Assembly: GCA_003212315.1 (NCBI GenBank)
Contig: QCQB01000021.1
Span: 1 to 36,900 of the forward strand
Direction of reading: 5' to 3'
Length of the DNA stretch: 36,900 bases
Source of the DNA: SAR116 cluster bacterium AG-447-C21
GTDB taxonomy: Bacteria > Pseudomonadota > Alphaproteobacteria > Thalassobaculales > Thalassobaculaceae
Positions within the stretch are counted from its first letter, which is position 1, and each line of letters begins with the position of its first letter. This document shows positions 8,387-15,889 of the stretch, in pieces. The notes beneath the pieces were generated by a model that saw only the letters and a program-made list of their open reading frames with translations, was not told where the DNA came from and searched no databases. Made by a program: the position numbers and the translations under genes.

Positions 8387-8405
8387 TAAAACATCCTTTG
8401 TTTTA
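8387..8405. terminator. Weak A/T hairpin between convergent cyclase and PII-like genes
   Basis: TAAAACA, loop TCCTT, and TGTTTTA form a seven-pair stem in the 78-bp gap between the convergent ends of the cyclase gene and the PII-like gene. It has A/U arms in both directions and could act as a weak bidirectional terminator. It has almost no G-C pairs. Confidence 0.25.
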
Positions 8406-8414
8406 TCTAATTAT

Positions 8415-8702
8415 TCACGCCGATCTAAGTATCTCTGGCGTCATAAATACAAGGCCGCTTTGATGCCCATCCAATTCACATAATTCGTAAACCGCATCAA
8501 AAACTTTATCTTTTGCTTCTTTTTCTGCAATAATACTGAGGATCGCCGCTTCACCAAAATCGCCAAACTGTTTCTCCTCAAACAAATCACTCGATCTGCC
8601 TGTTTCAACAGTTACACTTTTGACACCATCAAACTCATTCATGGCTTCCAAAACCTTCTGCCCAAAATCTTTTTGCAGTAGAGCTCCTATCTCAACAGTC
8701 AT
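8415..8702 (-). CDS. PII-like protein (second, divergent copy)
   Basis: This is a protein of about 95 residues, predicted to have the ferredoxin-like trimeric PII fold. The order is an opening beta strand, a helix (GQKVLEAMNEF), the strand VKSVTVETGR, a short T-loop region (SSDLFEEKQFGDFGE), the strand AAILSIIAE, a helix (KDKVFDAVYELCE) and a last strand (GLVFMTPEIL). It lacks the Tyr-containing T-loop of GlnB/GlnK, so uridylylation is not expected. The start is placed at the ATG at 8702, which has GAGG nine bases upstream; the longer frame would use a TTG at 8717 overlapping the previous gene. It is the last gene of the DUF1538/PII unit, 11 bp after the first PII-like gene. Its ligand is unknown. 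Confidence 0.65.
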   Translation of the reverse strand: MTVEIGALLQKDFGQKVLEAMNEFDGVKSVTVETGRSSDLFEEKQFGDFGEAAILSIIAEKEAKDKVFDAVYELCELDGHQSGLVFMTPEILRSA

Positions 8703-8713
8703 ATCCTTATTCC

Positions 8714-9070
8714 TCAAGCAATCTCTTTAAGAACGGATTCTGGTATATAAGTCGCAACTCTTTCCAGTTTGGTCATGAACATTATGCCCTTACCAGGTGT
8801 ATCTAATCCGCCAGCAAGATACATAGCTTCAAAAACTCTATCCGCCTGTTCCTCGGAAACAATAATTCTAATCACTTCTTTTTGTTCGTCTATGGTAACG
8901 CCAAGAAGCCCCATACGTTCTCGAATACCTGTACCACGAGCATAGCTTATAGTTGCTCCTTGTGCCCCACAATTCTTAGCCGCGTCTAAAACATTTTCTG
9001 CGAGCCCCGTCTGTAAAACACAGGTTATTAAGTTCGCTTCTGATAGATAAGTAACGTTTCTTCCAGCCAT
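8714..9070 (-). CDS. PII-family signalling protein
   Basis: These 118 residues match the PII (GlnB-like) fold. They include a first strand and helix (LITCVLQTGLAENVLDAAKN), GAQGATISYARG at the place of the usual GxxGxTVxxxxG turn, a reduced T-loop (TGIRERMGLLGV), a strand EVIRIIVSEEQADRVFEAMY, and a B/C-loop-like GGLDTPGKGIMFM. In PII proteins this last region contacts the ATP/ADP phosphates. The short T-loop has no conserved uridylylation Tyr. AAGGA lies eight bases before the ATG. The gene lies between the DUF1538 transporter-like gene and a second, shorter PII-like gene. By analogy with GlnK-AmtB and SbtB-SbtA, it probably gates or senses for the membrane protein (inference). Confidence 0.8.
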   Translation of the reverse strand: MAGRNVTYLSEANLITCVLQTGLAENVLDAAKNCGAQGATISYARGTGIRERMGLLGVTIDEQKEVIRIIVSEEQADRVFEAMYLAGGLDTPGKGIMFMTKLERVATYIPESVLKEIA

Positions 9071-9098
9071 ATTTAATATCCTTATTTTAAAGTATTAT

Positions 9099-10820
9099 TT
9101 AACTCTCGTTGGTAGCTTTGGATCCTTGAGTAAACTGAATAACTAACCCCATTGTTAAGACAGCGACGATTGGGCAAATGCTGGCAAGGGATAAAATACC
9201 AAACCCCTCAACTGCTGAAACTGCATTTCCTAGCCCGAGTCCCATGGCAAGAACCAACGGCACAGTCACCGGACCAGTGGTAACCCCTGCACTATCCCAG
9301 GCTACATTAACGAACTCTTCGGTAGAAAGAACCGTCATTATGATTCCAATGGCATAAAGAGGTAGAAGCATCATCATCAGATCAAGATGAAAAATCAGTT
9401 TAGCGACGCCAAGAGCTATACCAACTGCCACACCAATGGCAACACTATACATTAGCATAGACTTCTTAAAAGCCCCATTTGTCAATTCTTGAACCGTTAA
9501 CCCTAATGCGTTCAGAGCAGGTTCAGCCAACGTAGAGCCAAATCCCAATAGAAATGCAAAACCGATGCAAATGACGAACCCTATTAATTCTGGATAATGA
9601 GGAGAATGTTCAACTATATCTAGGGGCATGAAAGCGGCAGGTAATGCTTCACCAGTCTGGGTTCCAATAGCGCCTAAACCATAGGTCAAGCCTACATTAA
9701 AAATGCACATCCCCAAAATTGATAAGGTCAAACCGTAGAATGTTACCATCCTATTAGGAAGTGTTGCTTTGAGTATTACAAATAAAACAAACATCAAAAA
9801 CAGAACCAGAGGCAGGATAGCACGAACACCAAGCACGATCTCTACTAATGGAGTTTTATCCCACGCAGTTAATTCTACTTGGGCGTTTGAGGACGCTGTC
9901 TGGGATGCTGCTATGATTTGTTCAGGACTTACTTGAAAAGACACAAAAACAGATAAAATCAAGACGGCCAGTATTGGGAATAAAGAGGCAAGTGTAACTA
10001 CACCAAAACCAGATAAGGAGGAGTTTCCTTTTCCTGCAGCGTTGGCTATGCCTATCCCCAAAGATAATACCAACGGCACAGTAACCGGGCCAGTTGTCAC
10101 AGCTCCACAATCCCAGGCTAGACCAAGAATGCTGACTAAATTAGGGTCGCTCCAAGCATAAAAGGAGAGCAACGCGACAGGTGTTAATGCACAATAAATC
10201 ATCGGCTTGAGGGACCAACCTTTTACAAACCGCACGGTACCTAATATCGCTGCGATTCCAACACCAGCTCCAACCATCAGCACTAGAGGCAGGGTCCAAT
10301 TATTTAACAGTTCAAATAAATAAGGCGCTTTTCTGACGTCAACCGAAGCCCCAAATGCCTGAAGGGCACCGATAGCTGGTTCAGCAAACGTAACTCCAAC
10401 ACCTAAAATACCAATGATTATATAAACGACGGTCATCGAAGCCTTTTTGGGAAGATTATCACCAATAATCTTGCCAAAAGGCATGAGTCCAGTGCTGAGA
10501 CCTTCCATGAAAACAGCTAGTCCTACCATAACAGCTGCTAGCCCTATACATAAAGATACCGCTTGATCTATAGGTTGTCGTAAAACCAAGACTTGGAAAA
10601 GAATCAAGTATACCGCCAATGGAACAACGGCCTTGATTTGATCCATAATTCGAACATAACTGTATGGGCCAAGCAAGTTTCCAGCGCTTTTGAGCGTCAT
10701 TTCAATCTTTTTTGGCTTTAAAGCATCGGGATCGCCCTCTACTGGTTTAGGCGTTAACAGATTGTAACTTACTGTCTTATGTCTCACATTTGTTTGTGCA
10801 AGATATTGCGAGTACCGCAT
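9099..10820 (-). CDS. DUF1538 family multi-pass membrane protein (duplicated)
   Basis: This 573-residue polytopic inner-membrane protein belongs to the DUF1538 family, which I believe is transporter-like but has no proven substrate. It starts with a polar segment of about 60 residues. It then shows an internal duplication: AEP at 146-148 and AWD at 235-237 with VTTGPVTVPLVL at 241-252, and again AEP at 432-434, AWD at 507-509 and VTTGPVTVPLVL at 513-524. The twelve-residue block is identical in both halves, a sign of two equivalent half-sites as in secondary transporters. GGAG lies seven bases before the ATG at 10820. The two PII-like genes follow directly, so the three are likely one operon in which PII proteins control the membrane protein. 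Confidence 0.85.
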   Translation of the reverse strand: MRYSQYLAQTNVRHKTVSYNLLTPKPVEGDPDALKPKKIEMTLKSAGNLLGPYSYVRIMDQIKAVVPLAVYLILFQVLVLRQPIDQAVSLCIGLAAVMVGLAVFMEGLSTGLMPFGKIIGDNLPKKASMTVVYIIIGILGVGVTFAEPAIGALQAFGASVDVRKAPYLFELLNNWTLPLVLMVGAGVGIAAILGTVRFVKGWSLKPMIYCALTPVALLSFYAWSDPNLVSILGLAWDCGAVTTGPVTVPLVLSLGIGIANAAGKGNSSLSGFGVVTLASLFPILAVLILSVFVSFQVSPEQIIAASQTASSNAQVELTAWDKTPLVEIVLGVRAILPLVLFLMFVLFVILKATLPNRMVTFYGLTLSILGMCIFNVGLTYGLGAIGTQTGEALPAAFMPLDIVEHSPHYPELIGFVICIGFAFLLGFGSTLAEPALNALGLTVQELTNGAFKKSMLMYSVAIGVAVGIALGVAKLIFHLDLMMMLLPLYAIGIIMTVLSTEEFVNVAWDSAGVTTGPVTVPLVLAMGLGLGNAVSAVEGFGILSLASICPIVAVLTMGLVIQFTQGSKATNES

Positions 10821-11038
10821 GCTCTGACTCCATAACTACTCGAAATTTCAGTTAAACATAAATAAAATAGACTAAAAAGACAACAATAACTCATAAAAGT
10901 CTAACTTACTAAATATTTTTTAAATCCCGTTTTCTGTGAATAATATATTTTCTCTATCATATTATTTTTATATTATCCTTGATTTTCAATTTCTGGAGAC
11001 GGCGTCGCGTTATTAAGACCAGGCCTCAATGGTAAATT

Positions 11039-11287
11039 TTAATTTGGTTTCTTCATTAGTTTGACGACGGTTGATATTCCGTAAAGCAACAGCAAGAAAA
11101 CGATTGGTGATAGTGTCAAAATAAAAAGCCCACTGAGCCCTGGAGTGTCTGAAAAGAATTCAATAGATTTTAGAACTTGTCGGAAATGGGGATCAGCAAA
11201 AAAATATGCCCCCACCAGAGCTAAAACCAGAGTGCTCAAAATGCAGATAATGAAAAACCAAAACTTACCCCAGGGCACATTACTCAA
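11039..11287 (-). CDS. Small two-helix membrane protein, unknown
   Basis: I do not recognise this gene. The 82 residues contain two clear transmembrane stretches (FWFFIICILSTLVLALVGAY and LFILTLSPIVFLLLLYGIST), joined by a polar loop with several aromatic residues and ending in a basic tail (KLMKKPN). Its frame overlaps the last 8 bp of the amidase gene upstream, which suggests translational coupling. The start is uncertain: TTG at 11287 has GGAGAGG about nine bases before it, while GTG at 11278 has a closer GAG. It could be a small accessory subunit of a transporter or simply an orphan. The overlap with the amidase favours a real gene. Confidence 0.5.
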   Translation of the reverse strand: MSNVPWGKFWFFIICILSTLVLALVGAYFFADPHFRQVLKSIEFFSDTPGLSGLFILTLSPIVFLLLLYGISTVVKLMKKPN

Positions 11288-12725
11288 GAGGCGGCACCTC
11301 TCCAGTCATAGGATCAATTGGCAATTTGAGATCCAGACCCAGAACTTCTTCAAACAATAAACCGGCTCTTAACAAGGACGCCTCTCCCCTCGGGGGTCCA
11401 ATTAATTGAAGTCCAACCGGTCGGTTATACTGGTCAAACCCGCACGGTAGCGAAAGGGCAGGCGAAGCAGATAGTGTCACAGCGCCGGTCAGTGTGGAGG
11501 CCGCCATGTAATGTTCAAGCCTTTTCCCGGCTATAGAGGTGGGATGACGCAAATTTACATCAAAAGCTGGTGTATTTGCCCCAGGTGTCACAATAATATC
11601 ATACGTAGTAAAAAGGTTATAAAATGTAGTGTAAAGCGACCGTCTGGCTCTTTCTGCTTTCGCCAAGTCTGATGTAGTTTGGCTTAGACCTAATTCGGTA
11701 TTCCAGATTATATCTTTTTTTATTTTTGACCTGTGTTTTTGAATTTCAAGCTCACGATCTATGACAAATTGCTGAGACCGTAAAGCCAGGAAAGTTCCTT
11801 CCAAGTCATCGATGTCAATCGTTATTTCGTCTACTTCGATGCCGCTGTCTTCGAAATATTTCATTGAAGAACGGGTTATTTCAATAGTCTCTTTGTCAAC
11901 TGGGGAGCCTCCGATAGTTGCAGCATAGGCTATCCTCCGAGGTATTGGCTGTTTGCGTAGGGAATCGCTGTAAGATATAGTCGGTCGATCAAATGTCAGT
12001 GGATCTAGGGGACAAAAGCCTGCCATAACATCAAGAAATAAAGCTAAATCCGTAACGTTTCGCGCCATGGGTCCTTGCACCGATAATGGGGAAAATAAGG
12101 TGTTAACCGTTCCTCTCGTAACCCTACCGGGAGATGGTCGAAGACCAACTACAGAACAGTACGTTGCGGGGCGCCTAAGACTGCCACCGTGATCGCTACC
12201 ATGCGCAAGCCAAACTTCACCAGCAGCTAGTGCCGCTGCACCACCACCGGTTGACCCAGCTGGGGTTAAAGAAGTATTCCAGGGGTTTCGTGTTTTGCCG
12301 AAAACTTCGTTAAATGTTGAACCACCTGCTCCAAATTCTGGAGTATTCGATTTTGCTATCACAATCCCCCCCATGGCTTCTATCCTCTCAACTAAAGGAT
12401 GTGATGTCTTAGGGATGTAATTCGCATAAATTGGCGACCCGTAGGTCGTTCGCACACCAGCTACGTCAGTGAGGTCCTTAATGGCAACAGGTAACCCTGC
12501 TAACCAGCCCGGCGGATGGTTTTGTTTCTTATCCTTAACACTCATCAGCCGCTTAGCATGATCTCGGGCGCGTTCCAGACATAATGTAGGAAGCGCATTA
12601 ATAGCTGGCTCAACTTCTGCGATTCTTTTCTCTGCTGCCGATATCATATCCAAAGGGGAAATATCACCCAATAGTAATTTTTGAACTGCATCAGAGGCAG
12701 TTAATTGGATAAGTTTTTCGATCAT
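11280..12725 (-). CDS. Amidase signature family hydrolase
   Basis: This 481-residue member of the amidase signature family hydrolyses an amide bond. The Ser-cisSer-Lys triad is visible: K83 in LPVAIKDLTDV, S158 in TPAGSTGGGAAA and the nucleophile S182 in HGSDHGGSLRRPA. The overall length fits free-standing amidases. It is related to GatA but has no gatC or gatB beside it, and with glnS present it need not serve tRNA amidation. The start is placed at the ATG at 12725, with GAG six bases upstream, rather than the TTG two codons earlier. It overlaps the small membrane protein gene by 8 bp at its 3' end. The substrate is unknown. Confidence 0.85.
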   Translation of the reverse strand: MIEKLIQLTASDAVQKLLLGDISPLDMISAAEKRIAEVEPAINALPTLCLERARDHAKRLMSVKDKKQNHPPGWLAGLPVAIKDLTDVAGVRTTYGSPIYANYIPKTSHPLVERIEAMGGIVIAKSNTPEFGAGGSTFNEVFGKTRNPWNTSLTPAGSTGGGAAALAAGEVWLAHGSDHGGSLRRPATYCSVVGLRPSPGRVTRGTVNTLFSPLSVQGPMARNVTDLALFLDVMAGFCPLDPLTFDRPTISYSDSLRKQPIPRRIAYAATIGGSPVDKETIEITRSSMKYFEDSGIEVDEITIDIDDLEGTFLALRSQQFVIDRELEIQKHRSKIKKDIIWNTELGLSQTTSDLAKAERARRSLYTTFYNLFTTYDIIVTPGANTPAFDVNLRHPTSIAGKRLEHYMAASTLTGAVTLSASPALSLPCGFDQYNRPVGLQLIGPPRGEASLLRAGLLFEEVLGLDLKLPIDPMTGEVPPLE

Positions 12726-12984
12726 ATTCAACTCACGAGTTCAAAACATTTATCATCAAAGCTATTTTTTACTCTCAGACATCTTTTAAACCAAGTAAAT
12801 ATCTCAAAAGGAAATGAAAAAAATAGATTTCGATATTAACGAATGAAAAACTAAATGGACTATTACTATAGTTTTAAAAAGAAACGAATATTGCGAATAT
12901 CAGTATAGATATACTAAACAATGTCTAAATGACTTGCTGCGTCTATTCTCATATTATTTTTTTGATTAAGAACCGTTACTTACG
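12726..12984. other. A+T-rich intergenic region, no gene seen
   Basis: This is most of the 324-bp gap between the amidase gene and the divergent 104-residue gene. I see no coding frame with a ribosome site and no RNA gene. It has a short dyad at 12902-12915 (AGTATA-GA-TATACT) and a direct repeat GAATAT-TGC-GAATAT just before it. Either could be a regulator site or chance in A+T-rich DNA. The amidase promoter should be in its left part. Confidence 0.4.
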
Positions 12985-13013
12985 TTGACGATATGATCGC
13001 ACTTTTATAAAAT
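12985..13013 (+). promoter_or_regulatory. Sigma-70-type promoter before the 104-residue gene
   Basis: TTGACG at 12985-12990 and TAAAAT at 13008-13013 are separated by exactly 17 bp, and each is one base from consensus. The start codon at 13050 lies 36 bp further on, with CGGA eight bases before it. It is the best promoter-like sequence noticed in the window. Confidence 0.5.
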
Positions 13014-13049
13014 AATATTTTAATTGATCATTGGTAACGGACTATAAAA

Positions 13050-13364
13050 ATGGTTATTCGTCAACTCATCCGAGACGCTTTCAAATGCGACGAACTGGTT
13101 CATCAGTTTAAGGTCGTTGATGTTGAAGACGGCTTGCTTAAAACCGGCGTGGAGAAGGAAGTCAGTGAGAATAAGCTGTATACTGATAGGTACATCCTTG
13201 AAGAAGCAAAAAACCGGTTGGAGTTAACAAATAAAAAAATAGAACAACTTAACGAAGAAACTGATAATGACGCTACTTATCGGATAGAATTAGAGTTTTT
13301 GGAGAAAGAAAAACATCAATTGCGAGTTTTTTTAGCCAAATGGGGCCCAAAAGATACATTTTGA
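13050..13364 (+). CDS. Hypothetical protein, 104 residues
   Basis: I do not recognise this gene. It is a soluble, charged protein with no signal peptide or membrane segment. The N-terminal half (MVIRQLIRDAFKCDELV ... VVDVEDGLLKTGVEKEV) looks globular. The second half (about residues 47-96, with NRLELTNKKIEQLNEE and ELEFLEKEKHQLRVFL) is predicted to be a helical hairpin or coiled coil. It stands alone, with its own promoter-like sequence upstream and a NYN-domain gene convergent downstream. Codon use looks like that of its neighbours. It may be a small regulatory or adaptor protein, but nothing shows this. Confidence 0.55.
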   Translation: MVIRQLIRDAFKCDELVHQFKVVDVEDGLLKTGVEKEVSENKLYTDRYILEEAKNRLELTNKKIEQLNEETDNDATYRIELEFLEKEKHQLRVFLAKWGPKDTF

Positions 13365-13531
13365 CTTGAAAGCAAAAAACTTTTGACGGCCCACATCAAG
13401 CGCTCCAGTCTTTAATAATTTATGGGGCAAAAATGATCAAATAAAATAAAAATTTGCAGTTATCATTGGATACAAAACTTTGGGAAGAATGTTTCCTAAG
13501 AAGGTGATAAGACTCTCGCTGAAAAATCAGA

Positions 13532-14008
13532 CTAACTTAAGAGAAGTTCGTGACTGATTGGGAAGAAAGTAGACGTAATATTTTTTAAAGAGTTGGCAGT
13601 TAAATTTGAAACACCATAAACTTCTGTTTCATTGTTGTACATCGTCCTTATCCAACTTATCAGAATATCAAAATCACCATCGCCAGAAGCTAAAACTATA
13701 ATATCCGACTTACTCGCATATTCCATGATATCAATTGTGATTCCAACATCCCAATCTCCTTTTGAAGAACCATCCGACCGGTTAATAAAGGGTTTTAATT
13801 TTACCTCAAAACCAATTGCTCTCAGAATATTTTGAAATTGGATCTGTTTCGCATCACCTCTGTTGGTGGCATAGGCAAACGCTCCAACAACTTTTCTTTG
13901 ATGAGTTACTAATTTCCAGAATTTATTGTAATCAAAATTAGAGTTAAATTGTTGTTTTGTTGTGTAATAAATATTTTGAACGTCAACAAAAACGGAAACT
14001 TTTTTCAT
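13532..14008 (-). CDS. NYN-domain (LabA/DUF88-like) putative ribonuclease
   Basis: This 158-residue protein has the NYN/PIN fold, a family of metal-dependent nucleases that usually act on RNA. The conserved acidic residues are in place: D9 in VFVDVQN, D85/D87 and D93 in KGDWDVGITIDIM, and D110/D112 in LASGDGDFDIL. It is a bare NYN domain with no added OST-HTH or zinc region. The gene begins with ATG at 14008 and is transcribed away from a 54-bp gap that separates it from the glmS 3' end. It is convergent with the 104-residue orphan gene. The target RNA is unknown. Confidence 0.8.
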   Translation of the reverse strand: MKKVSVFVDVQNIYYTTKQQFNSNFDYNKFWKLVTHQRKVVGAFAYATNRGDAKQIQFQNILRAIGFEVKLKPFINRSDGSSKGDWDVGITIDIMEYASKSDIIVLASGDGDFDILISWIRTMYNNETEVYGVSNLTANSLKNITSTFFPISHELLLS

Positions 14009-14062
14009 GATCTAACTATACCAGGCCCAAATCCATACAAAAACATGTACCGTGTCGTTATT

Positions 14063-15886
14063 TTATTCTACTGTAACACTCTTAGCTAAATTTCGAGGTT
14101 GATCCACATCAGTCCCCTTTTCGATAGCTGTATAATACGCGAGGAGTTGAACAGGCAATGCGTACAATATAGGAGAAACTATTGGATTTACTTTAGGCAT
14201 TTCGAAAACCCAAGCCGGTTTGTCATCGAGGCGCTCGATACCTTCTTTGTCAGAAAGTAGAACAACCCGGCCACCTCGAGCCAGCGCCTCTTTTAAGTTT
14301 GAAGCCGTTTTATCGAACCATTCATCATAAGGCGCAACCATCACGACAGGCATCCCCTCATCGAGTAATGCTATAGGACCGTGCTTCATTTCTCCCGCCG
14401 CATATCCTTCAGCGTGAATATAACTAATTTCTTTGAGCTTAAGTGCTCCCTCCAGTGCCGTAGGAAAATTCAGTCCTCTCCCTAGATATATTACGTCTTT
14501 GGCTCCCGCCAATTCATGAGCACAAGCATTCCATCGTTCCTTATCATTAAGGACCTCCGCTAAGGCCGTGGGTAGACGACTGAGTTCATCCATTATCTCA
14601 GACGCTTTCTTTTTATCTAAAAAATTACGCTTTTGTGCCCAGTCAACTGATAGGCATAACAATATAGAAAGCTGAGTTGTATATGCTTTTGTGGACGCCA
14701 CAGAAATTTCTGGTCCTGCCAACGTCTTTAAGACAACATCAGACTCACGAGCCATCGTGCTCTCACCCACATTGATCAAACTGATAATATGCTGCCTCTT
14801 TTCCCGAGCATGCCTTAACGCCATTAACGTATCAAGGCTCTCTCCTGACTGTGAAATAAAAAGTGCAGCTCCTCCGTCTGGCAAGACTGAATTCCGATAG
14901 CGAAATTCTGAGGCTATATCGACTTCTACCGGAAGACGCGCTAAGCCCTCCAGCCAATATTTAGCTATCATCCCAGCATAATAACTGGTTCCCGCAGCAA
15001 CTATTGTTAACTTAGGCAATAAACCAGGGTTAAATGCAACTTTAGGCATTTTCATATAATTTGAATTGGGATCATAAAAAGCAGATAGTGTGTAGCCTAT
15101 TACCTCTGGTTGCTCATGGATTTCTTTGTCCATAAAATGACGGTATTTCCCTTTCCCTATAAGGGCACCGGATACTTCTGTTAAGCTTACCGGACGTTCA
15201 ACCTGAACATTCTTGGAATTATATATCGTCAAACCATCCCGATTAATGATAGTCCAGTCCCCATCCTCCAGATAGCTGATACGGCGCGTCATCGGCGCTA
15301 GTGCCAACGCATCAGATCCTACAAACATCGCATTATTCCCAAAACCTATCGCCAGCGGTGACGATTTTCGCGCAGCCATAAGCATACCAGGATGGTCGGC
15401 TATCATAATTACGAGTGCATAGGCTCCACTTAAGCGATCAATGATAGCGCGCATTATTTCTTCGGGTGTAAGACCTTGATCGTAGTAATATTTTACCAGA
15501 TGCGCCGCCACTTCTGTATCAGTTTCCGTTTCCATTGCGAAACCCAATGAAACAAGTTCTTCTCTTAATTGTTTATGATTTTCGATAATACCGTTATGAA
15601 CAACAGAAACCGAACCAGAGACATGCGGATGGGCGTTGACTACATTTGGAACGCCATGCGTTGCCCACCGCGTGTGTCCTATTCCAGTATTACCATCCAA
15701 TGGCTTCTCTCTTAATTCATTCTCCAGCTTGGCTATTTTTCCCGCTGCACGCCGCCTATCCATGGTCCCTTGGTTCAAAACAGCAATACCTGCCGAGTCA
15801 TAACCTCGGTACTCGAGCCTTCGAAGGCCTTCCAGAATAGAAGGCACGACAGAAGTGTTTCCTATCATTCCAATAATACCGCACAT
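14063..15886 (-). CDS. glmS: Glutamine-fructose-6-phosphate aminotransferase (isomerizing)
   Basis: GlmS makes glucosamine-6-phosphate from fructose-6-phosphate and glutamine, the first step to UDP-GlcNAc for peptidoglycan and lipopolysaccharide. The 607 residues are the standard length. The protein begins MCGIIGMIGN, so the catalytic N-terminal Cys is exposed after Met removal. The class II glutaminase domain includes GYDSAGIAV, HTRWATHG and HNGIIENH. Two SIS sugar-isomerase domains follow, with SQSGESLDT and ASTKAYTTQ in the first, and the chain ends LAKSVTVE. It starts three bases after the glmU stop codon, so the two genes are co-transcribed. Confidence 0.97.
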   Translation of the reverse strand: MCGIIGMIGNTSVVPSILEGLRRLEYRGYDSAGIAVLNQGTMDRRRAAGKIAKLENELREKPLDGNTGIGHTRWATHGVPNVVNAHPHVSGSVSVVHNGIIENHKQLREELVSLGFAMETETDTEVAAHLVKYYYDQGLTPEEIMRAIIDRLSGAYALVIMIADHPGMLMAARKSSPLAIGFGNNAMFVGSDALALAPMTRRISYLEDGDWTIINRDGLTIYNSKNVQVERPVSLTEVSGALIGKGKYRHFMDKEIHEQPEVIGYTLSAFYDPNSNYMKMPKVAFNPGLLPKLTIVAAGTSYYAGMIAKYWLEGLARLPVEVDIASEFRYRNSVLPDGGAALFISQSGESLDTLMALRHAREKRQHIISLINVGESTMARESDVVLKTLAGPEISVASTKAYTTQLSILLCLSVDWAQKRNFLDKKKASEIMDELSRLPTALAEVLNDKERWNACAHELAGAKDVIYLGRGLNFPTALEGALKLKEISYIHAEGYAAGEMKHGPIALLDEGMPVVMVAPYDEWFDKTASNLKEALARGGRVVLLSDKEGIERLDDKPAWVFEMPKVNPIVSPILYALPVQLLAYYTAIEKGTDVDQPRNLAKSVTVE

Positions 15887-15889
15887 ATT

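Noticed and set aside
11280-12725. Amidase as GatA of a tRNA-dependent amidotransferase
   Set aside because: No gatB or gatC is adjacent, and glnS is present; a stand-alone amidase is more likely.
15887-15889. glmS ribozyme or leader control element before glmS
   Set aside because: Only three bases separate glmU and glmS, so no ribozyme can be present; that element belongs mainly to Gram-positive bacteria.
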